A program made the position numbers and the translations under genes. DNA of 64,000 bases from Deltaproteobacteria bacterium (GTDB lineage: Bacteria; Desulfobacterota; Desulfarculia; JACQYL01): the NCBI GenBank assembly GCA_016208165.1, contig JACQYL010000032.1, forward strand, positions 1-64,000. Direction: 5' to 3'. Shown piece by piece: positions 26,001 to 34,276 of the stretch. The stretch's first letter is position 1; each line of letters begins with the position of its first letter. The notes beneath the pieces were generated by a model, which was given only the letters and a program-made list of their open reading frames with translations, searched no databases and was not told the origin of the DNA.

Positions 26001-26022
26001 AATCGGTAGATATATACCGATT
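26001..26022 (+). promoter_or_regulatory. Operator-like palindrome upstream of the sigma54 activator gene
   Basis: Perfect eight-base arms AATCGGTA (26001-26008) and TACCGATT (26015-26022) with a six-base A/T spacer end immediately before the AGGAGA ribosome site. The symmetry and position suggest a DNA-binding site for autoregulation, though in RNA it could also form a hairpin next to the ribosome site. Confidence 0.5.
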
Positions 26023-26037
26023 TCAGGAGAACAGCCC

Positions 26038-27468
26038 ATGTTGATCCGACTTGTCTTTGCCATCAGGAACAAGCCATTGCAAAAGCGACTGGAAAAAAGC
26101 TTTTCCGTTTCCGACGTCCAGGTCAAGTCCTGCAGGCAACTCAAGACAGCCTGGCAGGAACTGGTTCGCAGTTGCGGAGACATCATCGTTGTCAGTGGGT
26201 CCATGATCCCGAATCCCATTGAAGGCGGCATCGCCATGCTCAACGACCTGCCTGAAAAGCCGACGACCGTGATCCTCCACGACACCGACTCGTCCGAAGA
26301 ACACGCCCGATTGGTAGCGGCCGGGGCCGACGTCGTCCTCTACGCCCGAGTTTCGGATAGAAGCCTTGTGGAAGCCATCGAAACCACCCTGGAATCCCGG
26401 CGGCAGTTCCACCTTCTGGATCGCTTCGATCGCAAAGGCCAATTGAAACCCAAACTCGGCGACTTCTCCTCCCACAGCGAGGAGATGCAGATCTTCATGG
26501 ACGAGGTGCAGCAGGTGATTCCCAGCAGAACGCTTCTGTTGCTGCAGGGCGAAACAGGGGTCGGCAAAGAGCATCTGGCCAAGGCCATTCACGCTGAAAG
26601 CCCCTGGTCGGCCGGTCCCTTCGTTACGGTCAATACCGCTGCCTTACCCGAACAACTCCTTGAAAGCGAACTCTTCGGACACGAGCAGGGAGCGTTCACC
26701 GGCGCCATCCGATCTCGTCGAGGCGCATTCGAGCTGGCTCACGGAGGAACCATTTTCCTGGACGAAATCGGAGAGATGCCTTTGCACCTCCAGGCCAAAC
26801 TGCTCCGAGTGCTCCAGGACTATGAAGTCCAGCCCATCGGCGGGGAAAGTCCCATCTGGGTGGACGTTCGAGTCATCGCCGCTACCAACCGGGATCTGGA
26901 GACGGAAGTGCAGCAGGGAAACTTTCGCCAGGACCTGTACTATCGCTTGAGCATCGTGACGCTGACCATACCGCCCCTGCGAAAACGAAGAACGGACATC
27001 CCCGCCATTGCGGAACAATTCCTACGTTACTACCGGAACAAGATCGCCCGTGAGGTGGACCGCATCTCGCCGGCGGCCATGGACGCTCTATGCCGCTATG
27101 ATTGGCCCGGAAACGTGCGCGAACTGATGAACGTCATCGAGCGGGCCATGCTGCTCAGCAAGTCCCGTGAGATCACGCTAAAAGATCTACCCGGAAGTTT
27201 CCATGAAGACCGGTCGGCGGTCAGGGAAATCCTGCCGAACGACGCCAACACTCCTCTGTCGTGGGAAAACAAAACCCTCTCGGAAGTCCAACAGGAAGTC
27301 ATGGAACGGGTGGAACGGCTATATCTTCAAATGGTGCTCGAGAAAACCGAGGGCCGTGTTGGACAGGCCGCCGAACTGGCCGGCATTCATCCCCGGGGAC
27401 TGTTTAACAAGATGAAACGGCTGGGTCTCCAAAAAGAAAATTTCAAAAAATCGATACCTCGCCGATAG
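26038..27468 (+). CDS. Sigma54-dependent transcriptional activator with a degenerate receiver domain
   Basis: A 476-residue enhancer-binding protein. Residues 1-120 look like a receiver domain, but the usual phospho-acceptor position reads IIVVSGSMIPNP with no Asp, so phosphorylation control is unlikely. The central AAA+ domain has Walker A GETGVGKE, the sigma54 contact loop GAFTGA (near 218) and Walker B TIFLDEIGEM. The C-terminus is a Fis-type helix-turn-helix (GRVGQAAELAGIHPRGLFNKMKRLGL region). AGGAGA lies seven bases before the ATG. It would activate -24/-12 promoters; its target is not evident, and no kinase is adjacent. The palindrome upstream may be its own site. Confidence 0.92.
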   Translation: MLIRLVFAIRNKPLQKRLEKSFSVSDVQVKSCRQLKTAWQELVRSCGDIIVVSGSMIPNPIEGGIAMLNDLPEKPTTVILHDTDSSEEHARLVAAGADVVLYARVSDRSLVEAIETTLESRRQFHLLDRFDRKGQLKPKLGDFSSHSEEMQIFMDEVQQVIPSRTLLLLQGETGVGKEHLAKAIHAESPWSAGPFVTVNTAALPEQLLESELFGHEQGAFTGAIRSRRGAFELAHGGTIFLDEIGEMPLHLQAKLLRVLQDYEVQPIGGESPIWVDVRVIAATNRDLETEVQQGNFRQDLYYRLSIVTLTIPPLRKRRTDIPAIAEQFLRYYRNKIAREVDRISPAAMDALCRYDWPGNVRELMNVIERAMLLSKSREITLKDLPGSFHEDRSAVREILPNDANTPLSWENKTLSEVQQEVMERVERLYLQMVLEKTEGRVGQAAELAGIHPRGLFNKMKRLGLQKENFKKSIPRR

Positions 27469-27477
27469 TAAACTGAA

Positions 27478-27502
27478 GGGCGGCTTTCAAAGCCGCCCCT
27501 AC
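27478..27502. repeat. REP-like palindrome ending CCGCCCCTAC
   Basis: GGGCGGCTTT, one base, AAAGCCGCCC, followed by CTAC. No T-run follows, so it is not a normal terminator. It belongs to the GTAGGGGCG / CGCCCCTAC palindrome family that recurs near 29.8, 30.0 and 32.8 kb. It lies ten bases after the sigma54 activator stop. Confidence 0.6.
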
Positions 27503-27590
27503 ATACCTGTGGCGTGAATGGTCCTCCGCTCCTCAAGTTGCCGCATCGCAAGGCTCCGCACGGCGAACCATCGTTTTGTTGGCCCTTCGG

Positions 27591-28100
27591 TCAGGTTCGT
27601 TCTCTCTTTCGGACACGGATCGCCTTGATCGCCAGGACCGGCACGGCCAGCAGTTCGAAACCGATGATCGCGTGCAACACCGCATAACCCCGGTACCCGT
27701 CGGATATGCGGGCCAGGAGTATATCCGACGGCGCCAGACACGCGCTCAAAATCCCTAGGAAAATGGATAGCATCGCCAGCCACATCACCGCAAAACCCAT
27801 CAGGAATCGACTCCGGAAGGTTTCGGACGAGGTATAACTCAACGCCTGCTTCACGAACCACACCGCCATGCCCAGCCAGCAGGCCAGCATGATTTCCTGG
27901 GCAAGACCCCGATGCCCGGCCAGAGCCTCGTACACCGGAACCGTAATCTGTGGCAATCCCGTATTCTGGTAAGACGCGTACAAATGGACCAGTGCCACAT
28001 CCAGGATGTAGCCGAGAAAAAGCGCCGGAACCACGGATCCCATCATGAGAACGGCGGGAACCGCTTCACGCCGCAAAAAAGAGGAGGTTTTCGCCGTCAT
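27591..28100 (-). CDS. Four-helix integral membrane protein, unknown function
   Basis: A 169-residue protein with four predicted membrane segments: around AVLMMGSVVPALFLGYILD, IMLACWLGMAVWFVKQAL, FLMGFAVMWLAMLSIFLGIL, and HAIIGFELLAVPVLAI. It has a basic cytoplasmic C-terminus (KAIRVRKRERT). No family is recognised. Its ATG at 28100 overlaps the stop of the SLOG-domain gene by four bases (ATGA), so the two are made together. A membrane partner next to a nucleotide-sensing domain is a common layout in conflict systems, where the membrane protein acts as effector; here that is inference only. A longer frame to 28229 lies inside the upstream gene. Confidence 0.75.
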   Translation of the reverse strand: MTAKTSSFLRREAVPAVLMMGSVVPALFLGYILDVALVHLYASYQNTGLPQITVPVYEALAGHRGLAQEIMLACWLGMAVWFVKQALSYTSSETFRSRFLMGFAVMWLAMLSIFLGILSACLAPSDILLARISDGYRGYAVLHAIIGFELLAVPVLAIKAIRVRKRERT

Positions 28101-29683
28101 TTCTCTTCCGCCCATCGCTCGACGCCGTACTCTCGCCAAATCTCCGCCGCCTCTTCGTCCGACGGCGCAATGACCCTCAGACGATCTCCGGGAACAGCCG
28201 AAAGCATCAGGTCCCCCCTGCACCGCCATTCCTTCTCTTGGGACCAGTCGGTTCGGTTGGGGTCCAGATGCTGAAAGCGGAACTTCTGGACTTCATCCAG
28301 TGCTTCGTACGTTTGCGCGTCTCCGTAGAGGACAGGAACCGCGCCCATCTCCTCGAGCAAAGCCTTGGGAAACACGATCCCGTAAGGCTCGAAGCTCCAC
28401 CGCACAAGGGCCGACTGCCATCGGATCAATCGCCGGATCTCGTCGGGCTCGCATTCGGTGAACGAAACCGTGTCCAGGGCGCCCCGGATGAGGCGGTGGC
28501 CGGCGCGGATTCGTCCTTCTCTCAGGATGCGCCGGAGAGCCTGGAAGGCCGTGTGCTCGAAGTCTTCCGCTCCCCCGAGCACCCCCTCGAGATAGTCTCG
28601 ATGCGTCTGGCCGGGCCAGGCGCCGTTGCAGCGACGGGTATAATGCACGAGTATGGGCTCATCGAGCCGCGATGCCGGCGTCTTGGCGGTTAAACCAGCG
28701 CAGGTCGTCCCTGTTGAGTTGACATTCGCCTTCCAGCCTTGGCCTTCTCCCTTTGGGACAAGGCCGGGATGAGAGTGCGTGTCGATACGCCCGACATTCC
28801 CGCCGCACGCCGTTTCCAGCAGATTGCGATTGCCGCCCGTGGAAGCGCCGAACCTTCCCGGAGCATATACGCGCACCGGTTTGCCCCGCTCGAGGGCCCG
28901 TCGCCCCACGGCTTCCATGTTTCCCCCGCCGCGGATTTCCGCCACCCAGATTTCATGCGCCAGATTTCCAACGCATCGGTCCCGGAGAGCCGCCGCTTCC
29001 CGGTGGAGCCGCCTGGAACAGGGCGGCAAAGGAGATACGAAGGTGGTCCTTCCGGAATGGAAGAGTTCGGCCCGGCCCGGGAATTCGGACCCCAAACGGC
29101 TTCCCTCCGATAGTCGAAACGGGCTGCCGTCCGGACACACCACCCACACGTGTGCGCCCAGTTTGTTCCCCACATGACTCACCAGGTCGTAAGGAACGTT
29201 GCCGTAACTTGTCACCAAATCGAACCCTTCCTCACAGGCCTTCCCGGCCAGATGCCCGGTCACTTTGGGCCATCGTTCGTCCGGAGTGATCCGTCCCGGC
29301 TTTCTGGAATTCAGCACGGCCACCCTGCGCGCGTCCTTCTTCGGTTCACTCCCGAAGACGAAAAAAATCCGAGGCCCGTCGCGTTCGCCGGAATCCCGGT
29401 TCTTCAACACCCGCAATCCGCCGTCCAACCACCGCTTGGCCTTCTCCCTGTAAAGGCCTGCGTTACGCCGTACCTGTCTCAAGAACGACTCGGAAAGCCG
29501 GACTCCGCACGTTTCAGCCGCGCTTGCCGGCGCAGGCAGGGGATCTTCATCGGCAACACGGGTCGGGTTCGGAAACGAATCGATGATGCGCAGCCGGTCC
29601 GCCAACGGAAGACCGCGCGCCTCCGAAACCGCCGCCGCGGCGAACACGTAGGCATAGGCCTCTTCTTGGGAGAGATGGAGCAT
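28097..29683 (-). CDS. SLOG (DprA-like) domain protein with an ADP-ribosyltransferase-like C-terminal domain
   Basis: A 528-residue protein. The middle third has the DprA/SLOG Rossmann pattern: RVAVLNSRKPG, then EEGFDLVTSYGNVPYDLVSHVGNKLGAHVWVV, SPLPPCSRRLHREAAALRDR, WVAEIRGGGNMEAVGRRALERGKPVRVYAPG, and GNRNLLETACGG. SLOG domains bind nucleotides or their derivatives. The last 200 residues carry LVHYTRR, VSFTECEP, FEPYGIVFPKALL and SQEKEWRCRGDL. The H-Y, S/T and E order recalls the ADP-ribosyltransferase fold; this is inference. Between the two domains, residues about 302-330 are encoded by an intergenic-type repeat (28743-28780). Overlap with the membrane protein gene marks a two-gene operon. 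Its role may be defence or stress signalling. Confidence 0.7.
   Translation of the reverse strand: MLHLSQEEAYAYVFAAAAVSEARGLPLADRLRIIDSFPNPTRVADEDPLPAPASAAETCGVRLSESFLRQVRRNAGLYREKAKRWLDGGLRVLKNRDSGERDGPRIFFVFGSEPKKDARRVAVLNSRKPGRITPDERWPKVTGHLAGKACEEGFDLVTSYGNVPYDLVSHVGNKLGAHVWVVCPDGSPFRLSEGSRLGSEFPGRAELFHSGRTTFVSPLPPCSRRLHREAAALRDRCVGNLAHEIWVAEIRGGGNMEAVGRRALERGKPVRVYAPGRFGASTGGNRNLLETACGGNVGRIDTHSHPGLVPKGEGQGWKANVNSTGTTCAGLTAKTPASRLDEPILVHYTRRCNGAWPGQTHRDYLEGVLGGAEDFEHTAFQALRRILREGRIRAGHRLIRGALDTVSFTECEPDEIRRLIRWQSALVRWSFEPYGIVFPKALLEEMGAVPVLYGDAQTYEALDEVQKFRFQHLDPNRTDWSQEKEWRCRGDLMLSAVPGDRLRVIAPSDEEAAEIWREYGVERWAEEK
28743..28780 (+). repeat. Dispersed repeat embedded in the SLOG-domain gene
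   Basis: This 38-base segment matches 32658-32695 at 33 of 38 positions, same orientation. Its core reads CCTTCTCCCTTTGGGACAAG. The other copy is in non-coding DNA. Here the reverse strand of the repeat is translated as THSHPGLVPKGEG in the linker of the SLOG-domain protein, keeping the frame open. Confidence 0.65.
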
Positions 29684-29809
29684 GCTGCAAAACCCGACGT
29701 TTGTTTCAGGAGAACATCGTTCCAGTTAAGAATGTGTACGCTTTGTTTATCTTATCCGGTGTGCTCCAAATCAATCAAGCAGGGACGGGTTGAAATCGCG
29801 TGCGCGGCC

Positions 29810-29837
29810 GTGGGAGCGAATGTTTATTCGCCCCTAC
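29810..29837. repeat. REP-like palindrome (GTGGGAGCGAAT / ATTCGCCCCTAC)
   Basis: Twelve-base arms with two mismatches flank a four-base loop (GTTT). Its right arm ends CGCCCCTAC like the other members of the family. Confidence 0.6.
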
Positions 29838-29981
29838 GGTTCCATGTGGCGACGCGGATTCCGGGCTTGAAGTTCTTGTTGTTCAAGCAACGATCCGGCG
29901 GCCTGTGTTCACATATGCCCCCTCACCCTGCCTCTCCCCCGTACCGATGGCGAGGGGGATTTGATCGGGGCGGCATTCTTA

Positions 29982-30009
29982 GTAGGGGCGGTTCGCGAAC
30001 CGCCCCTAC
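29982..30009. repeat. REP-like perfect palindrome with 14-base arms
   Basis: GTAGGGGCGGTTCG is followed directly by its exact reverse complement CGAACCGCCCCTAC. This is the best-preserved member of the GTAGGGGCG family in the window. Confidence 0.7.
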
Positions 30010-30271
30010 GGAACGAACCGCCGAAAGGGATGGGAAAATAGGCACGGCGGCAGTTATCGGCGCATCGATTGTTCTTGGGATCGTGATGGCGGTGGCATGT
30101 TTCGCGTTTTGGTTCGCGCCGAAATGATAGGGGCTTCCCGCCTCCTGTGGGATTTTTTGAGGGGTTTCCCTCGCCTATAGTACGCCGGCCATATTAAGCC
30201 TTGCCGAAGCCCGTGTTTTCGGGCACCATGCACGGAATGAATCCGATCAATCCAACACAAGGAGCCTGCAC

Positions 30272-32178
30272 ATGACTTCCCCCATCCTGTTTCAGCCTAT
30301 ATCCATCAATCACATGGACCTGCGCAACCGCATGGTGATGCCTGCCATGCATCTGAATTATTGCACCGACGGCACGGTAACGGACCGGTTGGTGCGGTTT
30401 TACGAAGAGCGAGCCAAAGGCGGCGTGGGCCTCATCATCGTGGGTGGTTGCCTTGTAGACGAATGGTCCGGCGGGCAGACCATGGTCGGCCTTGACAAAG
30501 ACGAATACATTCCCGGCCTCAAGGCACTTACGGCGGCCTGCAAAGCCCACGGCGCCAAGGTCGCGGCCCAGCTCTACATGGCGGGCGCGTATGCGCATCA
30601 GGCGTTGATACGGCGCGACGCGTTAAGCTCGTCCAGTCACCGGTCGAAATTCACGAACGAAAACGCCCAGGGAATGACCTTGGAAGACATCCGGATGGTC
30701 ACCGGAGATTTCGTTTCGGCGGCCGTTCGAGCCAAGGAAGCCGGATTTGACATGGTCGAGGTTCTGGCCGCGGCGGGATACCTCATTTCGCAGTTCCTGT
30801 CGCCGGTGATCAACAAACGCGAGGATGAATACGGAGGTCCCCTCGAGAACCGGATGCGTTTCGGCATCGATGTGATACGGGCCGTTCGGAAAGCCGTGGG
30901 TGACGATTTCTGCGTGGGCGTCCGTATCGCGGGAAACGACTTCGTGCCGGGGAGTCACACCAACAAGGAAGCTCAGCTTTTCGCCAGGGCCTGTCAGGGA
31001 GCGGGCGCCGACCTGATCAACGTAACCGGGGGATGGCATGAAACGCGCGTGCCGCAGATCACGGGAGATCTTCCACGCGCCGGTTTCGCGTATCTGGCCC
31101 GGGGCATACGCGAGGCCGTGAGCGTTCCCGTAGCCGCGAGCAATCGCATCGGTCGGCCGGACCTGGCCGAAGAGCTGTTGCGCGAGGGCTTCGGCGATCT
31201 CATCTGTTTTGGACGCTCGCTCATCGCCGATCCCGAACTTCCGAAGAAAGCCATCGAGGGCCGGAATGACGAAATTCGCCCCTGTATCGCCTGCAACCAG
31301 AAATGTTTCGATCATGTATTTGCCGTCAAACCGGTCGGTTGTCTGGTCAATGCGGAAGCCGGCGAAGAATGTCGGACGAACATCACCAAGACGGAAACGC
31401 CCGGAAAATTGGCGGTCGCGGGCGGCGGCGCCGCAGGGTGCGAAGGACCGAGTTTCTGGAACTGTTTCGCTACTACGCCGCCGCTATGGCCAAAGCGGGC
31501 GTCGACGTGCGGCTAGGCAAGGGATTCACCGCGGACCATGCCCGCAAGGGCGGATACGACGCCGTCTTCTTGGCCACAGGGGCGGAGTCCCTCGTGCCGG
31601 ATATTCCGGGCATGGACGCTCCTCACGTGGTGCAGGCCTGGGACGTGCTTAAAGGGACCGCTCGGACCGGCCGGAATGTGGTGGTCGTGGGCGGGGGCGC
31701 CGTGGGTCTCGAAACCGGCATTTATCTGGCCAAAAAGGGCGCCCTCACACCCCAACAGCTCTACTTCCTCATGCTCCACGACGCCGAATCGCCTGAAACC
31801 CTCAAGGAACTCATGGGCAGAGGCGCAAAGAAGGTCACCGTCATTGAAATGACCCCCGAACTGGGCAGAGACATCGGCCGCTCGACACGCTGGACCGTGC
31901 TGAAAAAGACGAAACTGTACGGCGTTACCCTATTGAACAACACGAAGCTGTTGGAAGTGCGTCCCGATCGCGTGGTGGTCCGGGACAAGGCGGACGAAAT
32001 CGTGGAAATACCCGCGGACACGGTGGTCATGGCCGTGGGCGCCCGCCCCGCAAACCGGTTGTACCGGGAGATCGAGGCGATGCTGCCCGGCCGGGTCCGT
32101 GTCATCGGCGACGCGGAGAGCGCTTCCAACGCGGCCGGGGCAGTGGAAGCCGGATTCCGGGCGGCCATGGAACTCTAA
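30272..32178 (+). pseudogene. NADH:flavin oxidoreductase / 2,4-dienoyl-CoA reductase family gene, frameshifted by deletion
   Basis: The intact family (about 640-660 residues) has an FMN TIM barrel, a 4Fe-4S cluster and a FAD/NAD(P) domain. Here frame 2 from the ATG at 30272 (AAGGAG upstream) encodes the whole barrel, the cluster cysteines CIACNQKCF and the dinucleotide motif VAGGGAAG, then derails. Frame 1 resumes with RTEFLELFRYYAAAMAKAG and continues through a second VVVVGGGAVGLETG to the proper end MEL at 32178. About 35 residues between the two parts (the FAD-binding helix and following strand) are missing at 31440-31446, and the reading frame shifts. A GAAGG microhomology could explain the join. 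A true pseudogene or a sequencing/assembly gap are both possible. Confidence 0.85.
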
Positions 32179-32657
32179 CTGCAGTTTATCACTGCGAGGG
32201 AAACCTTAACCGGTTTGTGGTCATTCACGGGGGGAAGACCTCTGAAAAGGCTTCAATATGCCATGCCGTCCTTTCCGCGGCGGCAATCTTTTGGAGTTTG
32301 TGCGGCCTCTCATCCCTGATTTCAATTCCTAGCGGATGGATTGTGAAAGGACGAGAGGCGGCTGTACCCTGCGCATCATCAACGTGCGTGAAGTCGCACC
32401 CGGGGCGCGGCCTCTTGTTACTTCGCAATGCGGACAACGAGTTGGCCGCGCCGGCCGGTGTGAGGTAGGATTCGATACATTCGAACGGTTTCGCCAAATG
32501 CTGCGCAACGCGCACCCTACCGTGGGTATCCTCCGATCAGGTCGAAACAACCTCATCTGTTTGCCCGGATGTCCGGGCGGGTTTGCCGCAGGTCCTGAGC
32601 CGGTCGATGGAAAACCAGCCCCCTGCGACTTTGGGACCGGATGTCCGGACTCAAACT

Positions 32658-32695
32658 CCTTCTCCCTCTGGGAGAAGGTCGGGATGAGGGTGTGT
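32658..32695 (+). repeat. Dispersed CTTCTCCCTCTGGGAGAAGG repeat
   Basis: The core CTTCTCCCTCTGGGAGAAGG is an imperfect palindrome followed by TCGGGATGAGGGTG. The second copy is at 28743-28780 inside the SLOG-domain gene. Confidence 0.6.
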
Positions 32696-32759
32696 TGTCG
32701 GATGGACGGCCCGGACAGACTCGATAATACGGAGGGCATTGTTGGAGCAGACGTTGTCC

Positions 32760-32784
32760 GGGCGGGTTTGAAACCAGCCCCTAC
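32760..32784. repeat. REP-like palindrome (GGGCGGGTTT / AAACCAGCCC then CTAC)
   Basis: Ten-base arms with one mismatch and a one-base loop, followed by CTAC, as in the copy at 27478-27502. Confidence 0.55.
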
Positions 32785-32932
32785 GGCTTTGCAAGATAAA
32801 TCCGGAGAAGGTCGGGAAATCGAAGCCGCCGTAAAACCGGTATTCAGGATAGAAGGTTGGGATAGCGAGCGTAACCTAACGCCTTGAATTACCTTGATTT
32901 CACCCCTCGACACAACCTGTAGATTCGGCCGT

Positions 32933-34033
32933 TCACATGAGCCTCCGTAACCGCCGTATCAGCTTCAGCTTCCGCACCTTGAACCGCAGGGTCTCGACGT
33001 CGGTCCACCCCCGCATATGGCAGTTCAGGCAGGGTTTCTTCAGACGGCCCGTGACCAGTCCCTGCCTGTAGGCTTTGATGGCGGAATTGTTGAGCATGGC
33101 GCCCAGGCCTGGTCCTTCATACAGGTCGCCTACCCTTTCCTGTGTGACGCAGCACGGCCGCACCGAGCCGTCGGCTCCGATAAACACCACGTCCCACGGA
33201 TCCAGACAGTCCCGGGTCCGGGTTTCACCACGGGGATAGGACGGTCCGGGCTCAATTCCGTTCAAACCATGTGTAGGATGTGCGTAGCCGTCGGCGATCC
33301 GGCCTTCATCGAAATGCGCTTTCAGGCTGTCCAGCAGCGGTTCTTGAATCTCGCATTCGGCGCCGCGGCGACGGATGGTTTCGGAGACGCGCCGCATCAG
33401 ACCGGGCAGACGCCCTGTTTCCCTCTCGGACAACCGGGCGATGGGCCGCACGAAAAAACCGTCGTGTTCCGAAGGGTATTCCACCAGGTTGCAGAAGGTG
33501 AACCGGCGCACATTTTGGGCCAGCCCGAAGGCCGCCAGGTCCGACAGGCCGAAGACGGTCTTGTCCGAAACCACGATGGACCAGCCGAAACGAGGCGGCT
33601 TGCGTCCCTGAGCAAAGGCTTCGTCGCGGATCATTGTCATGTTACGGACGATGGTCCGAAGATCGGCGCCGCGCATGCCCTCATCGAGCAGCCTTTCGCA
33701 GTAGTCGCGCCACCGGTTCACCGTGGTGGTTTCCCCATGCCCGTGCACCGAAACCAGTGAGACCTCCCTTGCTTTCAGATCTCGAAGGATATCCTCAAAC
33801 CGGCTCAGATCCAGGTCCATGGCTTTGTAGCCGGCCTGTCGTGAAGCGCAATAGACACATTTCAGATTACAACCCGTGGTGAATTCGACAAACGCGTGGT
33901 TCGTGTAGTCGGAGCGCATCAGATCCCCCACCACGGGAGACAGAAAGCGTTCGCCCATCTTTCCTATTGGGATGCCGGAAGCCCGCATCGCTCTCTTGAA
34001 CCGTTTGAGCACTTTGTCCACGACAGGATTCAT
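32933..34033 (-). CDS. Radical SAM protein with SPASM-type C-terminal cluster
   Basis: A 366-residue radical SAM enzyme. GCNLKCVYCAS supplies the C-x3-C-x2-C motif that binds the SAM-cleaving 4Fe-4S cluster. The C-terminal part DCLDPWDVVFIGADGSVRPCC ... CLNCHMRGW is a SPASM/twitch-like auxiliary cluster region, as in peptide- or cofactor-modifying enzymes. No precursor peptide gene or transport gene is adjacent, so the substrate is unknown. The N-terminus has a basic amphipathic helix; the C-terminus ends in a very basic stretch (RFKVRKLKLIRRLRRLM). Confidence 0.88.
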   Translation of the reverse strand: MNPVVDKVLKRFKRAMRASGIPIGKMGERFLSPVVGDLMRSDYTNHAFVEFTTGCNLKCVYCASRQAGYKAMDLDLSRFEDILRDLKAREVSLVSVHGHGETTTVNRWRDYCERLLDEGMRGADLRTIVRNMTMIRDEAFAQGRKPPRFGWSIVVSDKTVFGLSDLAAFGLAQNVRRFTFCNLVEYPSEHDGFFVRPIARLSERETGRLPGLMRRVSETIRRRGAECEIQEPLLDSLKAHFDEGRIADGYAHPTHGLNGIEPGPSYPRGETRTRDCLDPWDVVFIGADGSVRPCCVTQERVGDLYEGPGLGAMLNNSAIKAYRQGLVTGRLKKPCLNCHMRGWTDVETLRFKVRKLKLIRRLRRLM

Positions 34034-34276
34034 CTGTTCAACTCGAGAAGTGGTGGATCGGTTAGAACCGTCGATCGTATTATCCCATCTTTTACGCCCT
34101 GTGCAAGTTTAATGGGAGCGGCAAAGCCGACCTGCCCTGAAATTCGTGTCCGGGAGCGGGATAGGCATCGCGGAATATGCACGAAAGAGTTTGAGAACGA
34201 CCGGTCGTCCGGACTACACTGTATGCATTGCGTCATGGCGAGGGTTTCCATTTTCACTTTCAAAAGGAGTACGGGT

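Larger units (their letters stand above)
29684..30271. other. Intergenic region rich in palindromic repeats, with a possible small-gene remnant
   Basis: It contains two REP-like palindromes (29810-29837 and 29982-30009) and a CCCCTCACCCTGCCTCTCCC-type repeat at 29931-29961. Bases about 30033-30127 read in one frame as GKIGTAAVIGASIVLGIVMA and on through a hydrophobic run ending FWFAPK and a stop, without an in-frame start. This looks like the 3' end of a small membrane protein gene whose 5' end has been replaced by the repeat. Confidence 0.4.
32179..32932. other. Repeat-containing intergenic region without a recognisable gene
   Basis: Long open frames on both strands (32336-32887 plus, 32329-32913 minus) mirror each other, have no conserved motifs and cross the repeats, so they are judged artefacts. 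The region holds the CTTCTCCCTCTGGGAGAAGG repeat and a REP-like palindrome. Confidence 0.5.

Noticed and set aside
27478-27502. Intrinsic terminator after the sigma54 activator
   Set aside because: The hairpin is strong but no T-run follows on either strand, and it matches the REP-like family.
29150-30127. A 325-codon plus-strand frame opposite the SLOG-domain gene
   Set aside because: It is antisense to a gene with recognisable domains, crosses several repeats and has no motif; only its last 30 codons look protein-like and are reported separately.
32329-32913. Long overlapping frames on both strands between the old-yellow-enzyme pseudogene and the radical SAM gene
   Set aside because: They mirror each other, lack ribosome sites and motifs, and run through dispersed repeats.
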